Notes: a model not told the origin generated them from the letters alone. 64,000 bases of DNA from Psychrobacter arcticus 273-4 (GCF_000012305.1 NC_007204.1:1054001-1118000); one strand, 5' to 3'; positions 55,596-64,000 are shown, numbered from the stretch's first letter. Numbers and translations are program-made.

Positions 55596-57044
55596 ATGGC
55601 AAAAAATAAAACCAGTTATGTCTGTCAGCATTGCGGTGCTCATTTTGGCAAGTGGGCAGGGCAATGTAGTGATTGCGGCGAATGGAATAGCTTACTTGAA
55701 GCACCTAACGTCAGCATGCCGCATCATAATAAAAACACAGCAAAGCCCAATGCGGGTCGTGCAACGCCTCGCAATGTAAGCGGTTCTGGTACTACAGCCG
55801 CTGGGAACTATGCGGGAACGCATAGTGCTGTGATGCCGCTAAATGCTGTAAGTGTAGGTTTAGATACTCGATTACCGACGGGCATCAGTGAGTTTGATCG
55901 TGTGTTGGGCGGTGGATTGGTTGCAGGTTCTGTGGTATTGATTGGCGGTGACCCCGGTATCGGCAAATCGACCATTCTATTGCAAACGGCGACTAATATG
56001 GCAAAAGCTGATTCACTGGCAGGGAGTGCTCTGTATGTGACTGGTGAGGAATCATTGGCCCAGGTTGCCATGCGAGCAAAGCGCTTAGATTTGCCTGCGG
56101 ACAGACTTCGTGTCCTTGCTGAAACCAATGTAGAGACTATTTGTGCCGCCTTGACTCAAGAGCAGCCTGCGATTGCTATTATTGACTCCATTCAGACCAT
56201 TTATACCGATGCGATCAACTCTGCGCCAGGCGGGGTCAGTCAAATTCGAGAGTCAGCGGCGATTTTGACACGTTATGCTAAGCAAACAGGTACAGCGCTG
56301 TTTCTAGTGGGACATGTCACTAAAGAAGGAACACTTGCTGGGCCGCGAGTACTTGAGCATATGGTCGATACAGTCTTATACTTTGAAGGGCAATCTGATT
56401 CACGTTTTCGTATGATTCGTGCGGTAAAAAACCGTTTTGGCGCGGTCAATGAGCTAGGCATTTTTGGCATGACGGATATGGGGCTTAAAGAGGTTGCCAA
56501 TCCATCAGCGATATTTTTGAGCCGCTATGACAAGCCCGTGGCTGGTTCTGTAGTCATGGTCAGCCGAGAAGGCACAAGACCGCTATTGGTAGAAGTACAA
56601 GCCTTGGTAGATGATTCGCAAGGCTCACCAAGACGTATGGCATTAGGACTAGACTTTCAGCGCTTGTCTATGCTGCTAGCAGTGATGCATCGCCATGGTG
56701 GTATCCATACCAGTGGACAAGATGTCTATGTCAACGTCGTGGGCGGTGTCAAAGTTATCGAAACGGGTTCAGATTTGGCAGTATTGTTAGCCTGTGCGTC
56801 CAGCATTAGAGAAAAAGCCTTACCATCGTCATTGGCGGTCTTTGGTGAAGTCGGCTTATCGGGCGAAATTCGTCCTGTGCCCAATGGACAAGAGCGTTTA
56901 AAAGAAGCGATGAAGCATGGTTTTAAGCATGCTATTATTCCTAAGGCCAATGCTCCTGCTAAAGATGCGCCGCAGTTTAAAGGCATTAATGTCATTGCAG
57001 TCGAACGTCTTGATGATGCTATTGCCAGTGCATTTGAACTATAG
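55596..57044 (+). CDS. radA: DNA repair protein RadA
   Basis: A 482-residue branch-migration ATPase. The N-terminal C4 zinc finger is YVCQHCGAHFGKWAGQCSDCG (residues 8-28). Walker A GGDPGIGKSTILLQ (about 117-130), the KNRFG motif in VKNRFGAVNELG (about 279-290), and the C-terminal Lon-like domain with FGEVGLSGEIRPV (about 416-428) are present. Between the finger and the ATPase is a Gly/Ala/Asn linker. It is followed by a 15-bp triplicate and a terminator shared with the RlpA-like gene. Confidence 0.96.
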   Translation: MAKNKTSYVCQHCGAHFGKWAGQCSDCGEWNSLLEAPNVSMPHHNKNTAKPNAGRATPRNVSGSGTTAAGNYAGTHSAVMPLNAVSVGLDTRLPTGISEFDRVLGGGLVAGSVVLIGGDPGIGKSTILLQTATNMAKADSLAGSALYVTGEESLAQVAMRAKRLDLPADRLRVLAETNVETICAALTQEQPAIAIIDSIQTIYTDAINSAPGGVSQIRESAAILTRYAKQTGTALFLVGHVTKEGTLAGPRVLEHMVDTVLYFEGQSDSRFRMIRAVKNRFGAVNELGIFGMTDMGLKEVANPSAIFLSRYDKPVAGSVVMVSREGTRPLLVEVQALVDDSQGSPRRMALGLDFQRLSMLLAVMHRHGGIHTSGQDVYVNVVGGVKVIETGSDLAVLLACASSIREKALPSSLAVFGEVGLSGEIRPVPNGQERLKEAMKHGFKHAIIPKANAPAKDAPQFKGINVIAVERLDDAIASAFEL

Positions 57045-57062
57045 TTTGTTGCGCTTTTATTT

Positions 57063-57107
57063 ATAAAAATAAGTCGTATAAAAATAAGTCGTATAAAAAT
57101 AAGTCGT
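57063..57107 (+). repeat. Three 15-bp tandem repeats after radA
   Basis: ATAAAAATAAGTCGT occurs three times head to tail, plus a partial fourth, 18 bp after the radA stop and before the terminator. Confidence 0.88.
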
Positions 57108-57122
57108 ATAAAATTAAGCAAT

Positions 57123-57160
57123 AAAAGCGCCTAACTAATAATAAGTTAGGCGCTTTTATT
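57123..57160. terminator. Bidirectional terminator between radA and RlpA-like gene
   Basis: Perfect 14-bp stem AAAAGCGCCTAACT / AGTTAGGCGCTTTT, 7-nt loop, T tract on both strands. Confidence 0.9.
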
Positions 57161-57228
57161 TAAACCTAAAAATCTTTATATAAAACCCTTAAAGGTTTAA
57201 ACCGCGAATGGTCCAAAACGTTAATGGT

Positions 57229-57849
57229 TTAAGAAGATGGTCCTGAAACACGCTCAATAGAGACGTTACCCACACCTTTAGCAGTAATACCAAGCTTTTT
57301 GGCAGCACCATAAGATAAGTCCATCACACGATTACCATGGAATGGACCACGATCGTTCACTTTAACGATGACGCTTTTACCATTGGTTTTATTGGTGACT
57401 CTAACATAGCAGTTTAATGGTAATGAGCGATGAGCAGCAGTTAAACCATTCATATCAAAGGTTTCGCCACTGGCTGTTTTGCGCCCATGAAACTGGCGAC
57501 CATACCAAGAGGCTAACCCTGTTTGCTTGAATTTGCTCACAGAGTTAGAAGCGACGGCTGTTAAGCGCTCTAACACATCTTCATCATTACTGACTTGGGC
57601 GGTATCACTGGCTAACAGTGAGCTGCTAAGCGCTAATGAGGTAGGTTGGCGTGCAGACTTAACTAAGCTTGATGCGCCGTTATGTTGACGACTAAGTTCA
57701 CCGAGTACACGGTCGATATGAGAGGCATTATCTTGCGAGATCATAGCAAGGGAGGTTCTTGATTCTACAGCATGTGCATTAGAAACGATTGCAGAGCCAG
57801 AAAATAGTACCGCTGACATTGTAAGTAAGCCAGATAAACGCTTATTCAT
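57229..57849 (-). CDS. RlpA-like septal ring lytic transglycosylase family protein
   Basis: A 206-residue exported protein. Signal peptide residues 1-27 (MNKRLSGLLTMSAVLFSG ... SNAHA). The RlpA-type double-psi beta-barrel covers about 112-205: GLASWYGRQFHGRKTASGE (about 113-131), LTAAHRSLPLNCYVRVTN, VKVNDRGPFHGNRVMDLSYGAAKKLG. The catalytic-type Glu and Asp of this fold (in SGE and NDRGPF) are present. No lipobox and no SPOR domain, so it is a short, soluble relative of RlpA. GAGGT site upstream. Confidence 0.88.
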   Translation of the reverse strand: MNKRLSGLLTMSAVLFSGSAIVSNAHAVESRTSLAMISQDNASHIDRVLGELSRQHNGASSLVKSARQPTSLALSSSLLASDTAQVSNDEDVLERLTAVASNSVSKFKQTGLASWYGRQFHGRKTASGETFDMNGLTAAHRSLPLNCYVRVTNKTNGKSVIVKVNDRGPFHGNRVMDLSYGAAKKLGITAKGVGNVSIERVSGPSS

Positions 57850-58506
57850 AAATACCTCTATGACTTATACCTTAGAACCTAACTCTAAAAACATCTTAGA
57901 TTGAGCGAGGTACTGTTAGACCAATTTAACAGTACCGCAAACTCCAAAACCGATATCAATCTATCTTTTTCATAATGACTGATTTTATAGTTCGGCTTTT
58001 ATAAGTTCTAACATATGGTAATTTTTAATTCATGATCATAAGTGGGTTGATGGTTATACATAACCCACTTATGACACGCTCAAATGATAGTTAACAATCT
58101 TAATTAAAACATTCATCAACAACTAAAATCAGATACTAATATTCGATAAACAGCCTTTTTAACATTGCTAAGTTAATAAAGGGTTTCGAGAGTCTTACGT
58201 ATGAGTTTGTTATTAAACCGTTAATTAAGTAGTGACTTTGAAAGTCTAAAACCTACAAGTTGCTAACTATACGGATGAGCTACAACGACAATATAATTAA
58301 ATGCTAACTTTCTTAGTAGCTCTGTACGGGTTATGTATAAATAACACCAAGACGAGATTAACGCAAATAATTGTAAAAAACAAGGAATAAAACATGTTGG
58401 TATTGAATTCTAAATACTGAATATTAAGTATGGTTTATAAGAGCGATATCTATGTTTATTACTAATAAAATCATATATTTACATTTAATTTCAGAGGAAA
58501 ATAATT

Positions 58507-58575
58507 ATGGTTTTTATCATACTTTATGTAGAATTAATTACAAATAAGATGGATGCAAGTGAGCTGATTTACTAG
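58507..58575 (+). CDS. Possible 22-residue small protein
   Basis: ATG at 58507, stop TAG at 58573-58575, with AGAGGA 8 bp upstream. The product (MVFIILYVELITNKMDASEL and two more) starts with a short hydrophobic stretch. Only the ribosome site and ORF support it; it could be accidental. Confidence 0.25.
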   Translation: MVFIILYVELITNKMDASELIY

Positions 58576-58806
58576 GATTTTTGCTCATTCTCTCTTTACG
58601 TATAGTTACTTAGTAAATAGATTTTGAGTTCATTTTATACGGTTATTTGTTAATCGATTCATTTTTGAAGCATGCTAGGTTGTGTTTTATTGAGTTGTGT
58701 TTTATTTTATTGCTGTATTCAGTAGTGTCATTATCATCGCCATTTTCACTGATTTAGATATTACCGTAAGCTGGCAAATCCTTAACTTCTGAAAAAACAA
58801 TAGAAT

Positions 58807-58838
58807 CTTGGCATGGCTTACACTTGGCATGGCTTACA
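58807..58838 (+). repeat. 16-bp tandem duplication before the rodA terminator
   Basis: Two exact adjacent copies of CTTGGCATGGCTTACA. Confidence 0.88.
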
Positions 58839-58851
58839 AATGGTATAAAAA

Positions 58852-58885
58852 AAGAGACCGTATAATGTAAACATTAAGGTCTCTT
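58852..58885 (-). terminator. rodA terminator
   Basis: Stem AAGAGACC / GGTCTCTT with inner TAATGT / ACATTA pairing; on the minus strand it is followed by T7. Confidence 0.88.
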
Positions 58886-58909
58886 GAGTAATAGAAAGAT
58901 CGGGAAATG

Positions 58910-60052
58910 TTAGCTAGATTTGTGAGTATGAATGGACATGAGTAAGCCAAAACCTGCCATTAAAGTAACAATAGCGGTGCCACCATAGCTTATAAAAGGC
59001 AGAGGCACACCAACGACGGGTAAAATACCGCCGACCATACCAACGTTAACGAAGACATACACAAAAAACGACATGGCAATCGCGCCTGCTAGTAGTCGGC
59101 TATAAGTATCAGGATGAGAAAAGGCGATATATAAGGCGCGGGTTAATAAGCAAGCATAAATAAACATCAACAGTATGACACCAATTAAACCAAACTCTTC
59201 AGAGAAAGCCGCGATAATAAAGTCAGTATGACCTTCTGGTAAGAAGTGTAGGTGCGACTGAGTGCCTTCTAAATAACCCTTACCCGTTAGACCACCGGAG
59301 CCGATGGCCGTTTTGGACTGAATGATATTCCACCCAGCGCCTTGCACATCAGCCTCAGGATTGAATAAGGTAAGTACACGGGTGCGCTGATAGTCGTGTA
59401 ATAAAAAATTCCAAGCGAACGCAACAAACGGAATGGCTAAAGCCACCGCGCCTGCAATCAGACGCCACGACAGCCCTGCCAAAAACAGCACAAAAATACC
59501 ACTGGCGGCGACCAGTAATGAAGTGCCAAGGTCAGGCTCTTTGGCGATTAATAATACTGGCACCACAATCAAAGCAAAGGTAATGCCGATACTGGATAAT
59601 GAAGGCGGCAGGTCGCGCTTGGATAGAAACCATGCACACATCATCGGCATACCAAGCTTCATAAACTCTGAGGGCTGTACACTACCGAACCCTGGTAGGT
59701 TGATCCAGCGCTGCGCACCCATACGTACCTCACCAATGATATCGACCAATACCAGTAGTATCAGACCCAGTACATAAAAGATGGGCGTAAAGGTGCGATA
59801 AATACTCGGCGGTATCTGAGCCATGATAAACATGACTGTAAACGCGACGCCGTAGCTGACCATTTGCCGTAGCACCATGCTCGTATCTTGAGCGGCTGCA
59901 CTATATAAAATCGTCAGCCCAATACAACAAACGGTCAGTAATAAAAGGGTCAACCAAGGGTCAATGTGCGTACGTTGCCAAAAGGTCAGTGTATGACCTT
60001 GACCTAAATGGTGGCTCTGTCGTGAAAAACGGTATTGCGGGTTAGAAGACAT
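58910..60052 (-). CDS. rodA: Peptidoglycan polymerase RodA (SEDS family)
   Basis: A 380-residue multi-pass inner-membrane glycosyltransferase of the elongasome. SEDS motifs: GAQRWINLPGFGSVQPSEFMKL (about 112-133), KEPDLGTSLLV (about 171-181), PEGHTDFIIAAFSEEFGLIG (about 272-291) and GVPLPFISYGGTA (about 347-359). I start it at 60052 (MSSNPQYRFSRQ) because it gives the usual length; the frame remains open to 60238, which would add 62 residues with a hydrophobic, RodA-unlike segment. Neither start has a strong ribosome site, so the N terminus is uncertain. Its usual partner PBP2 (mrdA) is not in the window. Confidence 0.92.
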   Translation of the reverse strand: MSSNPQYRFSRQSHHLGQGHTLTFWQRTHIDPWLTLLLLTVCCIGLTILYSAAAQDTSMVLRQMVSYGVAFTVMFIMAQIPPSIYRTFTPIFYVLGLILLVLVDIIGEVRMGAQRWINLPGFGSVQPSEFMKLGMPMMCAWFLSKRDLPPSLSSIGITFALIVVPVLLIAKEPDLGTSLLVAASGIFVLFLAGLSWRLIAGAVALAIPFVAFAWNFLLHDYQRTRVLTLFNPEADVQGAGWNIIQSKTAIGSGGLTGKGYLEGTQSHLHFLPEGHTDFIIAAFSEEFGLIGVILLMFIYACLLTRALYIAFSHPDTYSRLLAGAIAMSFFVYVFVNVGMVGGILPVVGVPLPFISYGGTAIVTLMAGFGLLMSIHTHKSS

Positions 60053-60314
60053 AGGCAAAGTGTGACTGGCAGTTGACGTGGAAGGAGGGTTGTATTTAGC
60101 AGAAGACTTAAGAAAACCAGTAATTATAGGGCGTTTAATCGACCAGACAATAAAAAATAAAGTAACTTGTCGGTAATAAAGTAACGTCAATATAAAAATG
60201 ATGAGGATAAGTGTTAATAACGAATAAGTCGCTGCCAATTGGTGACGATAGTTTAGCTTGCTTGCTTAAAATTTGATAGTATCGATAAAACGTTTTTAGC
60301 GGTAGTTTGTTGCA

Positions 60315-61244
60315 ATGATCAATATAAAAAAACAAGTTTATGGGCAAATACACAAGCCTATTATTGCACTCTGTATTTGTGCCAGCACTATGAGTGCCCA
60401 CACCGCTATTATCAGTGATAATAGTGAGCGCCGTATCCAAGTACGTCAGGGTAACAGCGTGAACAATGCCAATATCACACCGTCTGTACAAGGAACGCCT
60501 TATAATGCAGGTGTGACTATTTTAAGCGGATCAAGTGGCGATAGTATGCAAGGACTTATTCAGCAAAAACAGCGTGAGTTTGAATTCGATGCTAGCTTGT
60601 CAATAGAAGAAAGCAAACGTGTCAATACCAATAGACGTATGCCAAGCTATAACACCACTTATAGCACTGGTAATAATAACTATAATAATTTTACCGGTAT
60701 GGATTTTAATACTTGGTTGAACAGTAATAGCTATCGCGCAAGCCAAGTGGCTAATTATCAACGCTATCTAAGCGCACGAGTAGGGGCTAGTAATGTACCG
60801 CCTTTATCACAGCTACTTATGACAGCCCGTAGTTGGGAAAAATGTGGCTATGAGCCGTATCAGCTGCCACCGCAGGAGCTATGGTCAAATATTGTACCGA
60901 CATTGCAGTTATATAGTCAGCTTAAAAGCCAAGGTATTTTGCCAGCAAATAGTGAGATACGCTCGGTATATCGTAGTCCTGGATTAAATGACTGCGCGGG
61001 CGGTGCTAGTAGTAGTAAGCATGTGACAGCTGGAGCCATTGATATTTGGGTGCCAGAATATGAAAGTAGCCCATGGCAGCTGAGTAGAATGCAAGACAGC
61101 TTATGTGAGTTTTGGAAATATCAAGGTCAGTCGCACAACTTTGGTCTAGGACTGTATTCCACCGGCGCTATACATTTAGATACGGATGGTTATCGTAAAT
61201 GGGGCTTTAATCATGCCAGTCGCAGCTCTGCGTGCCGCTATTAA
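60315..61244 (+). CDS. Exported M15-type peptidase (D,D-carboxypeptidase-like)
   Basis: A 309-residue protein with an N-terminal export signal (about 1-32, IIALCICASTMSAHTA). Residues 33-140 are low-complexity, rich in Asn/Ser/Thr/Gln (YNTTYSTGNNNYNN). The C-terminal domain (about 185-305) matches the Peptidase_M15 zinc fold: SVYRSPGLNDCAGG, SSSKHVTAGAIDIWVP (His and Asp zinc ligands, about 236-251) and GLGLYSTGAIHLDT (third His, about 288). Such enzymes cut D-amino-acid peptide bonds in peptidoglycan. Divergent from rodA, suggesting a cell-wall role. Confidence 0.85.
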   Translation: MINIKKQVYGQIHKPIIALCICASTMSAHTAIISDNSERRIQVRQGNSVNNANITPSVQGTPYNAGVTILSGSSGDSMQGLIQQKQREFEFDASLSIEESKRVNTNRRMPSYNTTYSTGNNNYNNFTGMDFNTWLNSNSYRASQVANYQRYLSARVGASNVPPLSQLLMTARSWEKCGYEPYQLPPQELWSNIVPTLQLYSQLKSQGILPANSEIRSVYRSPGLNDCAGGASSSKHVTAGAIDIWVPEYESSPWQLSRMQDSLCEFWKYQGQSHNFGLGLYSTGAIHLDTDGYRKWGFNHASRSSACRY

Positions 61245-61282
61245 TAATAATTCTAAAACAAAAAATAAGCTCAGCCCGTACA

Positions 61283-61420
61283 TATAGTCGGTGAAAAGTA
61301 ATATCGATACAAAAGGTACTACTGGTGCAAATTTTTCTTGCTTGCTGTGCCTACGCAGACAGAGGCTGCAAAAAATTTACACCAGCAATACGGTAGCGAC
61401 TTTAAAGTATTTCAACTATA
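61283..61420 (-). repeat. MITE-like element, sub-type I (138 bp), after the M15 gene
   Basis: Reverse orientation; starts TATAGTCGGTGAAAAGTA, ends GTATTTCAACTATA. Slight change CGATACAAAAGG in place of CGATACAACACG. Confidence 0.9.
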
Positions 61421-61467
61421 TTACCGGCTGAGCTTATTTTTTATAACAGTATGAAAGATCAAAGTAA

Positions 61468-63015
61468 CTATTTAGCCACCTTCTTATCCCAAGGATTGAC
61501 CTCGCCAACGGTCACAATTAAGAAGTCATCAGGTTTTAAAGTATCACGCAGGGTTTGATTGACCTCTAATAGTTTGACTTGTTCGATACGATTGACATAG
61601 TTGCTGAGATAGCTTGTTGGTAGCTGATAAAAATTCATCATGCCAAGCAAACCATTAATACCAGCGTTACTGGCAAAACCCATTGGGAAGCTATTTTTTA
61701 GGTTATCTGTGGTCAGCTTCATCTCAGTACTGGTGATGCCGTTTTTTAACGTATCATTTATGACAGCTAAGCTTGCGTCAATCGCAGCACGAGCCTTGTC
61801 ATTGCGAGTCGAAAAACCTATCTCATAAGGTCCACGTGCCAGCATCGGACTCATCGAGCCTGAAATACCATAAGTATAACCGAGATTCTGTCTGACTTCG
61901 GTCATCAATCGCGCGTTAAAATCGCCACCTGCGAGCACCTCGTTACCGACAGCAAAATTGGTTTGCTTTTGCTGCGCTTGCGGATCCGTTGCACGCTTAT
62001 CGCCCAATTGTCCCATCAATACTGTCGTTTGAGTGCTAGGAAATGGGATATGAATATACTGGGACTTAGTCAATGGTTTTGGCTCAGGCAGAATAGGTGC
62101 TGCTTGACCAGTGGGTAAACCAGCGGTGATATCTTCAGCCAGTTTTTTGGCTTGCGTTAAAGTGAGGTTGCCTGTCATGGCAAGGGAGGCATTAGCAGCG
62201 ACTAAATAGCGGTTTTTAAAATCGATCAGCTGCTGCTTTGTTATATTCGGCACGGTTTCAAGCGTACCAACAGAAGGGTGAGCATAAGGGTGGCTGCCAT
62301 AGAGTGCTTTATTAAAAGCAAGGCTGGCAAGGCTGTTTGGGTCTTGTTTTTGCTGCTGCAAACCGACCAATAATCGTGCTTTATTGCGGGCTAAAATTTT
62401 CTGATCGAAACTTGGTTCGGTGAGCATTTGGGTCATCAAATCGATGGCAGGTAATAAGTGTTTATCGTCAGATAGACTCCGTAATGAGACCGTCAACATA
62501 TCTTTGTACGCACTGCTACCCAAATTGATACCTAATGTTTCAACCGCGCGGGTGAACTCATTTTCATCTAAACGTTTGGAGCCTTGTTCGAGCATGGTCG
62601 CTGTCATATTGGCGATACCAAAACCTGTACTGCTGATACTACCATCACGCGCGCTACCGGCATTAAAACGCAAGTCAATATCGACAATGGGTAATGCGGT
62701 CGTCGGTACAAACAGTACAGGCACACCGGCTTTGGTCTTAAACGGTTGAATCTTTGGCACCGTAACTTTCAGAGGCTTGGTATTATCAAGGCTAGTCAAC
62801 TTAGACAAAGCGGCAATGGGCGCATTGACATCGACTGCAGATGCCTGAATACGGTAATCCTCACCAGTGGTAGCATCTGCCTGCGCGGTCATAGCCAAAG
62901 TGCTCAGCCCCAAAAAGAAGCCCATACTAAAACAGGGGAGTTGCTTGGATTTTGGCTTTATTAACGAAACCAAAGCGGTCTTCTTTTTGGTATTTAAAAT
63001 AGTATTGTGAGTCAT
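61468..63015 (-). CDS. M16-family peptidase, probable non-catalytic partner
   Basis: A 515-residue exported protein with two M16 half-domains. A signal peptide lies near residues 30-47 (SMGFFLGLSTLAMTAQA). In the first half the zinc motif HxxEH is replaced by ATMLEQGS after FGIANMT, so it should not bind zinc; family members of this kind pair with an active M16 subunit. TLETVPNITKQQLIDFKNRY and LVAANASLAMTGNLT are the usual second-half entry, and RLMTEVRQNLGYTYGISGS (the R/Y pair) is typical of the C-terminal domain. The gene after the MITE-like element is likely that partner. Start uncertain (63015 or 63054). Confidence 0.88.
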   Translation of the reverse strand: MTHNTILNTKKKTALVSLIKPKSKQLPCFSMGFFLGLSTLAMTAQADATTGEDYRIQASAVDVNAPIAALSKLTSLDNTKPLKVTVPKIQPFKTKAGVPVLFVPTTALPIVDIDLRFNAGSARDGSISSTGFGIANMTATMLEQGSKRLDENEFTRAVETLGINLGSSAYKDMLTVSLRSLSDDKHLLPAIDLMTQMLTEPSFDQKILARNKARLLVGLQQQKQDPNSLASLAFNKALYGSHPYAHPSVGTLETVPNITKQQLIDFKNRYLVAANASLAMTGNLTLTQAKKLAEDITAGLPTGQAAPILPEPKPLTKSQYIHIPFPSTQTTVLMGQLGDKRATDPQAQQKQTNFAVGNEVLAGGDFNARLMTEVRQNLGYTYGISGSMSPMLARGPYEIGFSTRNDKARAAIDASLAVINDTLKNGITSTEMKLTTDNLKNSFPMGFASNAGINGLLGMMNFYQLPTSYLSNYVNRIEQVKLLEVNQTLRDTLKPDDFLIVTVGEVNPWDKKVAK

Positions 63016-63114
63016 ATCTTTCTTCTTATTAATAGCGTTTTTAGTCATTGGCATTTTTAGTCATGATATTTGATAAAGTTATCTGATATTACGCGGCCTT
63101 TATTTTTTCTTAGC

Positions 63115-63262
63115 TATAGTTGAAATACTGTAAAGTCGCTACCGTATTGCTGGTGTAAATTTTTTGCAGCCTCTGTCTGCGTAGGCACAGCAAGCAAGAA
63201 AAATTTGCACCAGCAATACGTGTTGTGTGGTGTTGTATCGATATTACTTTTCACCGACTATA
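63115..63262 (+). repeat. MITE-like element, sub-type I (148 bp, with 10-bp internal duplication), inside the M16 pair
   Basis: Starts TATAGTTGAAATACTGTA and ends CTTTTCACCGACTATA. It contains an extra 10 bp (GTGTTGTGTGGTGTTGT near 63219-63235). The last 5 bp overlap the stop codon of the following (upstream in transcription) M16 gene. Confidence 0.9.
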
Positions 63263-64000
63263 CCTTTTTGACTGGCTCTTTAGGCGGAATAATATGCATG
63301 ACCGTCAAATTGTCTTTCACTAAATATTTTTTACTGGTTGCTTGTATATCTGCAATCGTCACGCTATCAAGCTTGCTTGGCAGCTGAGCAAGCAATCTGT
63401 CATCAAGACCGATAGATTGCAGTGAGCCAATCATACGTGCCTGACCTTCCATGCTGTCTTGCGCGTACACCAAACCGGTGACAGTATTGGTCTTGGCGCG
63501 CTCGATTTCATCGGCGGCAATGGGATCGGTTTTCAGCTTTTCTATTTCAAAAATAATGGCTTGCTGTGCTTGTTCTAAGCTGACGCCTTCACGCGGGGTC
63601 GCTTGTATCAAAAACAGCCCATCACCGCGATCTAATAGGTCATAAGACGTACCCACCGTGGTAAGCAAACCTTGCTCGCGTACCAGTCTGCTCTCGAGGC
63701 GTGCCGATAAACCCCCGTCCAATACGTCTTGTGCAAGTGACAAGGCATAGGCTTGTTTTTCATTGGCTGTGCCAGCTGTCACAAGGCTAGGTACGTTATA
63801 GCCCATTAACAACACAGGAACTTGTACCGCTTGCTCAGATTCCACTTGCTGATAACCACGAAAGCCTTTTTGACTAACTTCAGGACGCTTAGGTAACTTG
63901 CTTGGTTTCAGCTCACCGAAGTAACGCTTCACTTGTGTCAAGACCGCGGCTGGCTCTACGTCACCGACTATCACTAAGGTCGCGTTGTTTGGCGCATACC
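63258..64000 (-). CDS. M16-family peptidase, 5'-truncated by the window edge
   Basis: The frame is open to the right edge; about 247 C-terminal codons are visible, starting YAPNNATLVIVGDVEP at the edge, where the usual M16 strand precedes the second half-domain. RLESRLVREQGLLTTVGTSYDL and LTVMHIIPP at the end are typical of the C-terminal half of zinc M16 subunits. The zinc motif is outside the window. Its stop codon TAG is read from the end of the MITE-like element, so the last residues KKV may not be the ancestral C terminus. It precedes the non-catalytic M16 gene. Confidence 0.9.
   Translation of the reverse strand, partial: YAPNNATLVIVGDVEPAAVLTQVKRYFGELKPSKLPKRPEVSQKGFRGYQQVESEQAVQVPVLLMGYNVPSLVTAGTANEKQAYALSLAQDVLDGGLSARLESRLVREQGLLTTVGTSYDLLDRGDGLFLIQATPREGVSLEQAQQAIIFEIEKLKTDPIAADEIERAKTNTVTGLVYAQDSMEGQARMIGSLQSIGLDDRLLAQLPSKLDSVTIADIQATSKKYLVKDNLTVMHIIPPKEPVKKV

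Larger units (their letters stand above)
57850..58909. other. 1,060-bp AT-rich gap between RlpA-like gene and rodA
   Basis: The largest gap in the window. It holds two hairpins (GGTACTGTTA/TTAACAGTACC at about 57913-57940; CATAAGTGGGTT/AACCCACTTATG at about 58037-58073), a short ORF with a good ribosome site (58507-58575), a 16-bp tandem duplication (58807-58838) and the rodA terminator. No gene of normal size and no MITE-like element. It could hold a small RNA, but I cannot define one. Confidence 0.45.

Noticed and set aside
56726..57121. Minus-strand ORF with repeated FIRLIF units
   Set aside because: It is the antisense reading of the 15-bp tandem repeat and of the end of radA, with no ribosome site.
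12427..63262. Repeats being a CRISPR array or REP/BIME elements
   Set aside because: Copies are far apart, of 138-148 bp with distinct ends and no spacers; they are not in regular arrays.

Overview
The window looks like chromosome of a gammaproteobacterium of the family Moraxellaceae, most probably Psychrobacter. The reasons are the long Gly/Arg-rich tail on Hfq, the split gene order typical of that group, the AlkK, PrpE and valine-degradation enzymes, and a family of short intergenic inverted-repeat elements scattered through the window. The genus is inferred from gene character only; no database search was possible.

Region 1 (1-6.5 kb) is accessory DNA. It holds a cluster of three genes for exported proteins (the first cut by the window edge), an intact IS256-family insertion sequence with clear ends and an 8-bp target duplication, and a P4-type tyrosine integrase. 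The integrase reads away from the 3' end of tRNA-Leu(CAA), so this is very likely one end of a genomic island integrated at that tRNA. The other end lies outside the window.

Region 2 (6.7-18 kb) is housekeeping: ferredoxin-NADP reductase, TrmO, a GspE/PilB-type ATPase, TatD, two TetR-family regulators (one FabR-like), dGTPase, YchF, an MBL-like protein and a small helical protein. A broken Rrf2/NsrR-type regulator gene lies at 16.5 kb.

Region 3 (18.4-31.1 kb) is catabolic: an MFS transporter, an AlkK-like acyl-CoA ligase, PrpE, and a valine-degradation run (mmsA, acyl-CoA dehydrogenase, enoyl-CoA hydratase, 3-hydroxyisobutyryl-CoA hydrolase, mmsB) closed by a convergent IclR regulator.

Region 4 (31.7-46.9 kb) carries an outer-membrane beta-barrel protein, a phosphopantetheinyl transferase, Pal without TolB beside it, PepN, DAHP synthase, lpxB-rnhB, a carboxynorspermidine pair, PhzF, YnfA, a 40-residue basic protein, QueD and TsaE.

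Region 5 (47-64 kb) carries mutL-miaA-hfq, the LPS export operon kdsD-kdsC-lptC-lptA-lptB, radA, an RlpA-like protein, rodA, an M15-type peptidase and two M16-type peptidase genes, the last cut by the window end.

The most notable non-genic signal is a family of nine full-length elements and one fragment (138-148 bp). They have TATAGT...ACTATA ends and an internal long hairpin, and fall into two sub-types. They sit in intergenic gaps, often within a few bases of genes, and in one case supply a gene's stop codon. They look like non-autonomous MITEs mobilised by an unseen transposase.
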